This document shows positions 1 through 6,415 of a DNA stretch of 10,712 nt, piece after piece; position 1 is the first letter of the stretch; every line of letters starts with the position of its first letter. The DNA lies in assembly GCA_024688095.1 (NCBI GenBank), contig JAILEJ010000078.1, forward strand, positions 1-10,712. Direction: 5' to 3'. The notes beneath the pieces are model-generated. The model did no database searches. It was not told the origin of the DNA and saw only the letters and a list, made by a program, of their open reading frames with translations. Position numbers and translations under genes: made by a program. This stretch comes from Butyrivibrio sp. (GTDB taxonomy: Bacteria > Bacillota > Clostridia > Lachnospirales > Lachnospiraceae).

Positions 1-432
1 TTTTCCCTCATCCCTTAAATCTGCAAGTTTATCAACTAAAAGGCCATATCCTGAGGATGCTGATAAAGAATCAACTATATAAATCTTCCTGTCTCTATAT
101 TGATCTTCCAGAATCTCTTTGGCCATCATAGCTGAATTTATGGTTCCTGAAATACCAGAGGATAAAGTCAGATGCAATACATCCTGACCATTTTTCAAAA
201 ATGTTTCAAAATACTTTACATATTCCTCTACATTAATCTGAGAAGTCTTAGTATCTGATCCATTTTGCATAGCTTTATAAAATTCAGGAAATGACATTGA
301 CTGTCCAAGATCATCCATATAATCTACGCCATCAAGCTGATAATGAAAGCAAATATAAGAAATATTTCTGTTTTCAAAGTATTCTTTAGTTAAATCTGCC
401 GTTGAACAGCAGCTTAATACATATTCACCCAT
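1..432 (-). CDS. DegV family protein, N-terminal part (cut by window edge)
   Basis: The first 144 residues are visible; the C-terminus lies beyond base 1. The protein starts MGEYVLSCCSTADLTKEYF, which fits the DegV opening of a beta strand followed by S/T-A-D. Two further DegV motifs follow: KTSQIN near residues 62-67 and LTLSSGISGTINSA near residues 89-102. In this family these TSQ and SSG-SGT segments line the fatty-acid carboxylate site, and members act as FakB, which presents a bound fatty acid to the FakA kinase for phosphorylation and phospholipid synthesis. The ATG at 432 is preceded by AAGGTGGA at 441-448, a good ribosome binding site. The gene lies 113 bases downstream of the ABC ATPase on the same strand. 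No fakA is visible, so its exact lipid role is inferred from family only. Confidence 0.88.
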   Translation of the reverse strand, partial: MGEYVLSCCSTADLTKEYFENRNISYICFHYQLDGVDYMDDLGQSMSFPEFYKAMQNGSDTKTSQINVEEYVKYFETFLKNGQDVLHLTLSSGISGTINSAMMAKEILEDQYRDRKIYIVDSLSASSGYGLLVDKLADLRDEGK

Positions 433-545
433 AATCTTTTTCCACCTTATTATCAAATATATTTTTCATGGAAATGAAAAACTTTATTTAAGCAAAATAC
501 AAACTATATAATATCATAATAAATAATAATAATCACACAACGTTT

Positions 546-1127
546 TTATCCTAAATGAATAATCCTGGCAAAATCAAAATAAGTCTCATCCCTCGAAGCC
601 ATTATAAGTGGTCTGCTTCCAATATTATTGTCAATATATTCTCTGACTTTACCTCTTTGCTCATCATCCAAAAACATAAATGGCTCATCCAAAACCATAA
701 AATCAGCAGGAACCATAAATGCTCTTACTATTTCAACAAGTCTTTTCTCCGAGTCTGACAATTCACTTACAGGTAATTTGATTTTTTCCTCAGGTATAAA
801 TTTTAAAAGTTCCTCAATGATCATACCCTTGGAAATTCGCCAATATGCTTTTTTCACATTCCAGATTGCATTCTTTTTTGGATTAAGCTGACCTTCCTGG
901 GATAAATAACCTGTATGAAGTGTAGGATATTTATAATCTCCCATCCTGTGCACTTCTCCCTTTGTTGGCTTTAAAGTTCCCATAAATACTTTTAAAATAG
1001 TGCTTTTACCACAACCTTCCGGGCCAACAAGTGCGTATATTCTCTTATCCTCTATATTAAGATTAAAATTTTCTATTACTACTTTTCCATCATATTCCTG
1101 AGTAATTCCTTCAAGTACTATTGTCAT
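546..1127 (-). CDS. Small ABC-type ATPase with degenerate signature and H-loop
   Basis: This is a 193-residue ATP-binding cassette protein. From the chosen start, Walker A is GPEGCGKST (residues 35-43), the Q-loop glutamine is in YLSQEG (near 77), the signature is LSDSEKR (123-129) in place of LSGGQ, Walker B is FMVLDEP (143-149) with the catalytic E148, and the C-terminal switch reads ASRDE (177-181), with arginine where the H-loop histidine is expected. The open frame extends upstream to a TTG at 1187, but the ATG at 1127 has AAAAGGAA 6-13 bases ahead of it and is preferred. No membrane partner is adjacent: degV is downstream and the yhhQ-queL unit with its terminator is upstream. It could energise a distant permease or be a soluble ABC protein. 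With intact Walker A and B it can probably still bind ATP; hydrolysis may be altered. Confidence 0.82.
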   Translation of the reverse strand: MTIVLEGITQEYDGKVVIENFNLNIEDKRIYALVGPEGCGKSTILKVFMGTLKPTKGEVHRMGDYKYPTLHTGYLSQEGQLNPKKNAIWNVKKAYWRISKGMIIEELLKFIPEEKIKLPVSELSDSEKRLVEIVRAFMVPADFMVLDEPFMFLDDEQRGKVREYIDNNIGSRPLIMASRDETYFDFARIIHLG

Positions 1128-1193
1128 TTTCTGTTTCCTTTTCGAAATAATTTTAAATACCTTAACTATTTTCCTATAGTAATTCAAAAATGT

Positions 1194-1268
1194 CCATAAA
1201 AAAATAGTAACTCCATTAACATCATAATATTATTTTTTTAACATTATAATGTTAGGAGTTACTATTTT
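1194..1268 (-). terminator. Long hairpin terminator after queL
   Basis: Bases 1201-1214 (AAAATAGTAACTCC) are the exact inverse complement of 1255-1268. The stem continues inward, after a 2-base bulge, with 1217-1232 against 1239-1254. The two mismatches in that part become G-U pairs when read as minus-strand RNA. The loop is six U or A residues (1233-1238). In minus orientation the stem is followed by a run of T (1204 down to 1198), and it begins 18 bases after the queL stop. Orientation, position and G-U polarity all support Rho-independent termination of the yhhQ-queL unit. The inner 16-mer at 1239-1254 is also a perfect palindrome by itself. Confidence 0.85.
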
Positions 1269-1285
1269 AAAAGTCATCTTAAATA

Positions 1286-2029
1286 TTATTTATCATGACC
1301 TACTTTATGATCATTGCTATCATCCCACTCGTCAAAGATATCAATTCTGTCATTATCTTTGAGTTCTTTATAAAAATCGCTATTGTAAAACTTTTCAATT
1401 GCTTCCTTATCTCTCTTAGGTCCTCGTGGAATTGATGTATAAATACTTAAATTAATTCTTTCAAAATACTCAAGACCTGTCTCGATATCTTTATGCAATT
1501 GCTCAAGGGTCTGCCCTTCCATGCCAAACATGATATTTATCCATTGATAATATTTTGCAAGCTGCTCAGGTGTCACATGAGGAAGTCCTTTTCTTAAGAT
1601 GTCCTCTCTTAGATGTTCATCAAAAGTTTCAACTCCGCATCTAAACATTACATTAATATCATATCTGCCAAAGAAATCAGCATAGTATTTATTACTATCT
1701 CTATATAAATAATGCCCTTCAAGAATAACCTTTTTTATTCCTTTTAAGACACATACGTCTTTAATCAGATTCATAGTTGTAAAAGGAAGTTCAGTATATG
1801 ACGCAGAACATGTTACATCAAGACAGGAACAGTTAATATCCTTACCTTTTACATTTTGTAAAACTTTCTTATTTACTGTATCACATGCAAGAACCGATGA
1901 TGACTTATCATCCTGATAATCACAAAAAGCACATTTTCCCCAGGAACACCCAAGTGAAACAAGTAAAACATTTTCTCTTTTTAAAGCACTTTTATCATCA
2001 TACTGATATCTGACAAGATCATATATCAT
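1286..2029 (-). CDS. queL: Radical SAM protein, probable queuine lyase QueL
   Basis: A 247-residue radical SAM protein. The iron-sulfur cluster cysteines are in GCSWGKCAFC (C28, C33, C36), giving CX4CX2C spacing in place of the usual CX3CX2C. A further cysteine-rich patch, NCSCLDVTCSASY, lies at about residues 66-78. Established knowledge: in Clostridioides difficile QueL is a radical SAM lyase that cleaves queuine to preQ1, and it works with a YhhQ transporter and the hydrolase QueK. The name here rests mainly on context: the ATG overlaps the yhhQ stop as ATGA (2026-2029), and the pair lies behind a preQ1-like riboswitch. An AGGAG sits upstream inside yhhQ, so translation is probably coupled. 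No queK is visible, so imported queuine base is the likely substrate. Another precursor-processing radical SAM activity is possible. Confidence 0.75.
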   Translation of the reverse strand: MIYDLVRYQYDDKSALKRENVLLVSLGCSWGKCAFCDYQDDKSSSVLACDTVNKKVLQNVKGKDINCSCLDVTCSASYTELPFTTMNLIKDVCVLKGIKKVILEGHYLYRDSNKYYADFFGRYDINVMFRCGVETFDEHLREDILRKGLPHVTPEQLAKYYQWINIMFGMEGQTLEQLHKDIETGLEYFERINLSIYTSIPRGPKRDKEAIEKFYNSDFYKELKDNDRIDIFDEWDDSNDHKVGHDK

Positions 2030-2766
2030 GCATTTACTCTCCTGGAATTCTCAGATTCGGCAAAGATTTCATCATCATCATTTTCAATAAGAATACCAGA
2101 CTTTCCATTAAACTTTTTTGCAAGATAAAGGAAAGGTGTATCACATGCTGCAATAAGAACCTCAACAACAGAAGCTGTTAAAGCTATTTCACAGCAATAT
2201 GCAAATGAGAATGTTCCAAGGAATGCAAGATATGTAAAAATAAAGTTCTCAGTACAGTTACATATTATTGTAGATACATTATTTCTAAACCACATATACT
2301 TTCCACCGGTCTTCTGCTTAAGTTTCTGATAAATAATAACATCACACCAGTTTGAAATAAGGAACATAATTCCTGATGAAGCAGTAATTCTTACAGACAT
2401 TGAGAAAAGTGTTTTCATACTTGGATCAACTACATCATATGAGTTTGGTATAAAAATCTGAGTAATCTGCGCAAAAATAATATAAGCAATAAGAGCACCA
2501 GCCGCAATCTTTACAGCATTTCTACTTGACTTTTCGCTATATTTTTCATTAAGGATATCTGTTGTAAGATATGTTGACGCGAATACAACATTACCAAGAG
2601 ATGTTGAAATCCCCATAAAATCAATCTGTTTTGAAACCTGAATATTTGCAAAGACAACTGCAAGAGCCATCCATGTATAAAGGCCCCATCTTCCAAATAA
2701 CTTGTCCATGACAAGAATACCTGAGAAGCAAATAACTAATTCAAGAATACCATACAATAAATTCAT
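2026..2766 (-). CDS. yhhQ: Queuosine precursor transporter (YhhQ/VUT family)
   Basis: A 246-residue membrane protein with six or seven hydrophobic segments, at about residues 4-24, 30-46, 57-72, 86-107, 126-147, 166-186 and 190-215. The family motifs are visible: STYLTTDILNEKYSEK (64-79) corresponds to the conserved T-D-x-x-x-E segment, SNWCDVIIYQKLK (138-150) to the S-x-x-x-D-V region, and MWFRNNVST (158-166) to the W-x-R-x-x-x-S-T loop. YhhQ proteins import 7-deazaguanine precursors of queuosine or queuine across the cytoplasmic membrane. The ATG at 2766 has GAGG (ATCGAGGTTAGAAAG) upstream. It is the first gene after the preQ1-like leader and overlaps queL by four bases. The last 25 residues are acidic and hydrophilic, presumably a cytoplasmic tail. 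Confidence 0.88.
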   Translation of the reverse strand: MNLLYGILELVICFSGILVMDKLFGRWGLYTWMALAVVFANIQVSKQIDFMGISTSLGNVVFASTYLTTDILNEKYSEKSSRNAVKIAAGALIAYIIFAQITQIFIPNSYDVVDPSMKTLFSMSVRITASSGIMFLISNWCDVIIYQKLKQKTGGKYMWFRNNVSTIICNCTENFIFTYLAFLGTFSFAYCCEIALTASVVEVLIAACDTPFLYLAKKFNGKSGILIENDDDEIFAESENSRRVNA

Positions 2767-2870
2767 CTTTCTAACCTCGATTCTGTAATCCAGCGCAAAA
2801 TTAGAAATAAGAATTTTTGTTAACCAAAAGACGCCCCTATAATACGTCAGTCAGTCTGGTCTTAAGAAAT

Positions 2871-2899
2871 AAAAAAGCTCTGCGCATATAACGCAGAGC
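2871..2899 (-). terminator. Riboswitch-controlled intrinsic terminator ahead of yhhQ
   Basis: In minus-strand RNA GCTCTGCG (2899 to 2892) pairs with CGCAGAGC (2884 to 2877) across a 7-base loop and is followed directly by six T (2876 to 2871), then ATTT. It sits about 105 bases upstream of the yhhQ ATG, so it must be read through for expression. The 5' arm GCTCTG can instead pair with CAGGGC at 2934-2929, which would prevent the hairpin. It would also stop read-through from the glgA-to-FRG unit, which has no clear terminator of its own. Confidence 0.88.
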
Positions 2900-2928
2900 C
2901 GCAAAAGACATAATAATATCTCTAATCA

Positions 2929-2973
2929 GCCCTGGTTTTGTTTTACGACAGGATGGTACAAACGAACTGTCGT
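2929..2973 (-). promoter_or_regulatory. preQ1-I-like riboswitch aptamer with antiterminator strand
   Basis: In minus-strand RNA ACGACAG (2973 to 2967) pairs with CTGTCGT (2951 to 2945), a 7-bp P1. The loop begins TTCG and ends with C next to P1, and an A-rich tail AAAACAAAACCAGG follows. This layout matches the preQ1-I H-type pseudoknot. The tail closely resembles my memory of the Thermoanaerobacter tengcongensis preQ1 aptamer, which ends AACAAAACAAGG. The final CAGGGC (2934-2929) would pair with the loop when ligand is bound, or with GCTCTG of the terminator (one G-U) when it is free. preQ1 would therefore cause termination and turn off yhhQ-queL. A small hairpin, TCGCC-AATA-GGCGA (2986-2973), precedes P1. 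The exact pseudoknot pairs are uncertain; a covariance search has not been run. Confidence 0.72.
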
Positions 2974-2995
2974 CGCCTATTGGCGAAGCAAAGTA

Positions 2996-3024
2996 ATAAT
3001 ACATTTATAAAACACTATTGTCAA
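2996..3024 (-). promoter_or_regulatory. Sigma-A promoter of the yhhQ-queL unit
   Basis: TTGACA (3024 to 3019) is a perfect -35 box, followed by a 17-base spacer and TATTAT (3001 to 2996), five of six to the -10 consensus. Transcription should start near 2989, which places the small 5' hairpin and the aptamer at the very start of the RNA. It lies 34 bases beyond the stop codon of the FRG gene. Confidence 0.88.
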
Positions 3025-3057
3025 GCACTGATTTTCAATAAAATTCTTAATCAAAAA

Positions 3058-3864
3058 TCATTCAGTAACATAATAATGTCTGGAAAGCCATTTACAAAGG
3101 CCATCAACACCCGGATACACAATTCTCTCATTGGTATTAAGTTTATCAAGCATCTCTCTCATTTCCCATTTAATATCCTTTGAAATAATATATTTTCTGG
3201 AATTATTTGTATACCTATCAAGAAATGTTTCAATATCCGGCATCTGCTGCGGAATAACAGCAAAATAAGCAAACTGATTCATAATCCGCTGATCAATTGT
3301 TGGAGGTTCAATAAATATAAGTGAATCAGCTCCCATATCTTTATCATATTTATCAAGACTTATATTTTCCTGCTGTAAAATCTCAAGCGTAAATAAAAAA
3401 GCACTATGCTTGTTTAAATGTGCAGCATACTCTGTAGGAAGGAGTTTATTAATTTCAACGATGTCTATTTCCCAAATAGCACAATCCTTATCTTCAAAAT
3501 GATCCATCAGGATACCACTTGTAGAAAAATGCATTGCAATAAGTGGAGAATATGTCCAGTCCATAAGACGTGTCGGAAGTCCATGATGCTGTCCAACCAC
3601 CATCTGTTTCCATAACGAACCATTAATATATGGTTCTGATATAGCAACATATTTTTCAAAATTTCTAAGAATACTCTTTTCAAGCCTTGCACTTTGACCT
3701 TTACAATTTCTTGCAAGAGAAGTTGTAAGCTTGAAATCTGCATCACTTATACCCCTATAAAGATATCGTGATCTTTTTCGTTTGATGTTTTCATCATATT
3801 TACTGTTCTTAATAATCTGCCACAGGCCATCAATTGTATCTACTCTGATAATTTCAACACTCAT
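3058..3864 (-). CDS. FRG domain-containing protein
   Basis: A 268-residue soluble protein. It carries the marks of the FRG family: YLYRGISDADFKLTTSL (34-50), with the family's aromatic-R-G triad, GQHHGLPTRLMDWT (91-104) followed by a hydrophobic helix SPLIAMHFST (106-115), and the C-terminal block QRIMNQFAYFAV (192-203), matching the usual R-x-x-x-Q-x-x-x-F. No signal peptide or membrane segment is seen. The family has no established biochemical activity that I can state. The frame stays open back to 4023 and overlaps the HAD gene, but the ATG at 3864 has GGAGGG seven bases ahead and is the clear start. It is last in the run glgA to FRG, 82 bases after the HAD gene. It may be transcribed with it or from a weak promoter in that gap. 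FRG genes are often accessory, so it may be a later insertion. Confidence 0.85.
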   Translation of the reverse strand: MSVEIIRVDTIDGLWQIIKNSKYDENIKRKRSRYLYRGISDADFKLTTSLARNCKGQSARLEKSILRNFEKYVAISEPYINGSLWKQMVVGQHHGLPTRLMDWTYSPLIAMHFSTSGILMDHFEDKDCAIWEIDIVEINKLLPTEYAAHLNKHSAFLFTLEILQQENISLDKYDKDMGADSLIFIEPPTIDQRIMNQFAYFAVIPQQMPDIETFLDRYTNNSRKYIISKDIKWEMREMLDKLNTNERIVYPGVDGLCKWLSRHYYVTE

Positions 3865-3946
3865 AAAAATGCCCTCCACTTCAGATCCAGACAAAATACT
3901 TAATATTTCAGAAATTATAAAAAATCTTATTACTATATCTATCGTT

Positions 3947-4597
3947 TTATAGAAAATCCTCAAGCTTTGTAAGTTCCATGAGATTATCACATTTATGATA
4001 TAAACATTTACAAATTTCATCATCAGGCTGTGTCTGATCAGGTATCATTATTGTTTTACATCCTGCTTTATAAGCTGATGTTACACCATTTGGAGAATCT
4101 TCCACAGCGTATGTATCTTCAGGTGCCATTTTCATCTGTGCTGCAGCATACTGATATATGTCAGGAGCCGGCTTTCCATGCTCAACCATCGTGGCACATA
4201 CAATATTTGTGAAATAATCAAACAACTCTATTTGCTTTAAATATTTTTCAGTTCTCTCATAATCTGTAGCTGTTGCAATAACAAGACTATGTCCTCTGTC
4301 CTTTAATATCCGAAGGCTCTCTCTGGCATAAGGTTTTAATTCAATCCCCTTATCTTCAAGTACCTTATTAACAAGTTCCATTCTTCTTGTACGAATTCTG
4401 TAATATGCATTTTCATCATTATATAACTTATTTATTTTTTCAGGAGCATAAGGTCTTCCAAGACTCCGAAGCGAAAGTGCAAACTCATCTGTCATTGTGT
4501 AACCTACATCAGCTGCTGCCTGTACCCAACATCTTCTATAATGTTTTTCTGTATCAAGTATTGTACCGTCCATATCAAAAAAGATAACTTTACCCAT
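3947..4597 (-). CDS. HAD superfamily hydrolase, beta-phosphoglucomutase-like
   Basis: A 216-residue HAD subfamily IA protein. Motif I is FFDMDGTILDTE (6-17) with nucleophile D8 and acid/base D10. Motif II is VIATAT (106-111), motif III is the lysine of HGKPAPDIY (K142), and motif IV is VEDSPNGVTSA (165-175) with the Mg2+-binding E166/D167. The helical cap (about 16-90) places it with the beta-phosphoglucomutase and phosphatase group. Substrate cannot be told from sequence. A sugar phosphate would fit the glycogen gene in the same run, but that is only an inference. The ATG at 4597 is preferred over an in-frame TTG nine bases earlier, because AAGAAAG at 4607-4613 is better spaced for the ATG. 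It starts 14 bases after the rqcH stop, so it is probably cotranscribed. Confidence 0.87.
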   Translation of the reverse strand: MGKVIFFDMDGTILDTEKHYRRCWVQAAADVGYTMTDEFALSLRSLGRPYAPEKINKLYNDENAYYRIRTRRMELVNKVLEDKGIELKPYARESLRILKDRGHSLVIATATDYERTEKYLKQIELFDYFTNIVCATMVEHGKPAPDIYQYAAAQMKMAPEDTYAVEDSPNGVTSAYKAGCKTIMIPDQTQPDDEICKCLYHKCDNLMELTKLEDFL

Positions 4598-4611
4598 AAA
4601 ATTCAACTTTC

Positions 4612-6387
4612 TTATTCAACTTTTTTCAGGTTTGAAATATCTGCTACAGCAATCATAGAGTAGTTTGTATAATAAACAACAAATCCAGGCTTTGCTCCAC
4701 CAGGCTTTTTAACATTTTTTCTCTGAAGATAGTCTATTTCAACCTTACCCTGACTCTCTGCCTTTGAATAATATGCTGCAAGGCTACCTGCTTCTTCAAA
4801 GGCCCTGTCAGGAACTTCCTGTCCTTTGGTTATAAGAACAACGTGAGAACCAGGACATCCCTTGGCATGAAACCACCAGTCTCCACCATTGGCAACCTTA
4901 AAAGTAAGCTCATCATTCTGATTATTATTTTTTCCAACATAAATATCAAAACCATCGGAACTTATGTAATGGAATGGTTTTGAGGTAACCTTTGCCTGAC
5001 CTTTACCTCTTCCATTATTTTTGTCATTACCCTTTTTCTTTATAAATCCAGCCATTACAAGCTCTTCTCTGATTGCTGCAAGATCGCCTTCCTGTCTTGC
5101 AATATTAAGATTATGATTAGCTGATTCAAGATAACTTACCGCCTGCCTTGTTTCCTCTATCTGATCTTCAAGAGCCTCAGCCGTTCTTTTAAGCTTAGTA
5201 TATCTGTCATAAAATTTCTTTGCATTCTGAGATGCAGTAAGTGTCGGATCAAGTGGAATTGTAATATCATTCCCAGTATTATAATCATTTACTGTTACTG
5301 ACTTAGCTTTTGGCTCAACATTGTACCCATATACATTTAACAGTTCGCCATAAAGCCTGTATTTATCACGTTTTTGAGTATCCTTCATCTGTGCAAGCTG
5401 TTGATCAAGTTTCTTAGAATTTCTTTCCAGTGCATTAGAAACTATCTTTCTAAGATCTACAGATTTCTGTCTTATTCTTGTTACTGCATTTTTCTCCGCA
5501 TAATAGCTTTCAAGAAGTTCGGAAATATTGTCAAAAAACTTAACCTCACTATCGTTTGCCCCCGAAAAAAGAGTCAGCTCAATTGCAGCGTATTCTTTTG
5601 GACTTCCATTTACATAAGCAATACAGGGTTTAAAATTACCATTTTTTACATCATCCATTATCCCTGCAAAGGAATTGTACACAGCTTCAAATTCATTATC
5701 AGAAAGAGCTGCTGCAGATTTATCAGAATCAACTCCTGCTCTATAACATATCTCCTGAGAAATAATTGGAGAAATACCTGTATAACTGCCATAAATCGCT
5801 TTAAATAAAGGCATTCCTTTACCTCTTATTGTAACAGCAAAATCTGTCTGATTAAGATCTAGTGGATTTTTTTTATTCTGTGTTTCAGGAACAAAATAAT
5901 CTCTTCCCGGAAGAACCTCACGAATAGAACTTACAGATGCCGGTATATGCTTTATTGCATCAATTATCTTATTATCCTCATCAATAAAAATAATATTACT
6001 ATATTTACCCATGAGTTCAATAAGTAAAGTTTTATGCCTCATATCACCCATTTCATCCATATGTTCAATTTCCATACGAACAATTCTTTCAAGTCCAGGC
6101 TGAGTGATTGAAAGGAGTCTTCCGTTCTGTATGTGCTTTCTTAAAAGCATACAAAATCCAGGCGCCGTCATAGGTGCCTGTTTATTTGTTTCTGTCATAT
6201 AAATTAGCGGAAGTGAAGCATCCGCAGACATAAAAATCTTTCTCTGTCTTATATTCTCAACATTAGTCTTTACAGTGACAAAAAGCTCATCACTCTCTGT
6301 CTGAGCAATCTTGTAAATCCTGCCACCATCAAGATCATGCTGCAAATCCCTCACAATATTCGCAATAGTAATTCCATCAAATGCCAT
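4612..6387 (-). CDS. rqcH: RqcH, Rqc2/NFACT-family ribosome quality control factor
   Basis: A 591-residue NFACT protein, close to the usual 560-600. The NFACT-N domain begins MAFDGITIANIVRDL and includes GGRIYKIAQ (21-29), FCMLLRKHIQNGR (78-90) and QPGLERIV (96-103). A helical region with coiled-coil arms spans about 300-440, and the C-terminal NFACT-R domain runs from about 476, with DWWFHAKGCPGSHVVL (503-518) and RKNVKKPGGAKPGFVVY (556-572). In bacteria RqcH binds 50S subunits carrying stalled peptidyl-tRNA and recruits tRNA-Ala to add C-terminal alanine tails for degradation. Older annotations call it fibronectin-binding protein. The tRNA-binding Asp-Arg pair of Bacillus appears as Glu-Arg (E100-R101). 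AGAGG precedes the ATG. It lies 28 bases after the flippase gene and 14 bases before the HAD gene. Confidence 0.93.
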   Translation of the reverse strand: MAFDGITIANIVRDLQHDLDGGRIYKIAQTESDELFVTVKTNVENIRQRKIFMSADASLPLIYMTETNKQAPMTAPGFCMLLRKHIQNGRLLSITQPGLERIVRMEIEHMDEMGDMRHKTLLIELMGKYSNIIFIDEDNKIIDAIKHIPASVSSIREVLPGRDYFVPETQNKKNPLDLNQTDFAVTIRGKGMPLFKAIYGSYTGISPIISQEICYRAGVDSDKSAAALSDNEFEAVYNSFAGIMDDVKNGNFKPCIAYVNGSPKEYAAIELTLFSGANDSEVKFFDNISELLESYYAEKNAVTRIRQKSVDLRKIVSNALERNSKKLDQQLAQMKDTQKRDKYRLYGELLNVYGYNVEPKAKSVTVNDYNTGNDITIPLDPTLTASQNAKKFYDRYTKLKRTAEALEDQIEETRQAVSYLESANHNLNIARQEGDLAAIREELVMAGFIKKKGNDKNNGRGKGQAKVTSKPFHYISSDGFDIYVGKNNNQNDELTFKVANGGDWWFHAKGCPGSHVVLITKGQEVPDRAFEEAGSLAAYYSKAESQGKVEIDYLQRKNVKKPGGAKPGFVVYYTNYSMIAVADISNLKKVE

Positions 6388-6415
6388 TATATCCTCTTTC
6401 TATAATTAAAAGCTT

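Noticed and set aside
462..481. Hairpin TTTTTCAT-loop-ATGAAAAA between the ABC ATPase and degV
   Set aside because: The stem is almost all A-T and has no T-run after it on the minus strand, so it is not a convincing terminator. It may be chance in AT-rich sequence.
2806..2865. A second preQ1-like element downstream of the terminator (TTTTGGTTAACAAAA segment)
   Set aside because: The A-rich tail resembles an aptamer, but no compact P1 with the required loop and C-rich 3' side can be drawn, so tandem aptamers are not supported.
3025..3057. Terminator for the FRG gene (TGATTTT with AAAATCA)
   Set aside because: The arms are separated by 18 bases and are followed by GTGCTTGACA with no T-run, so it is too weak to call.
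2938..3183. Plus-strand open frame of 81 codons over the preQ1 leader and the end of the FRG gene
   Set aside because: It overlaps a structured leader and a conserved coding end on the other strand, with no start signal or recognisable product.
3865..4023. N-terminal extension of the FRG protein by 53 residues
   Set aside because: It would overlap the HAD coding region by 77 bases and has no family similarity, while the ATG at 3864 has a strong GGAGGG site.
5374..5808. Plus-strand open frame of 144 codons inside rqcH
   Set aside because: It is antisense to a well-supported conserved gene; the composition is a shadow of the rqcH codons and there is no ribosome binding site.
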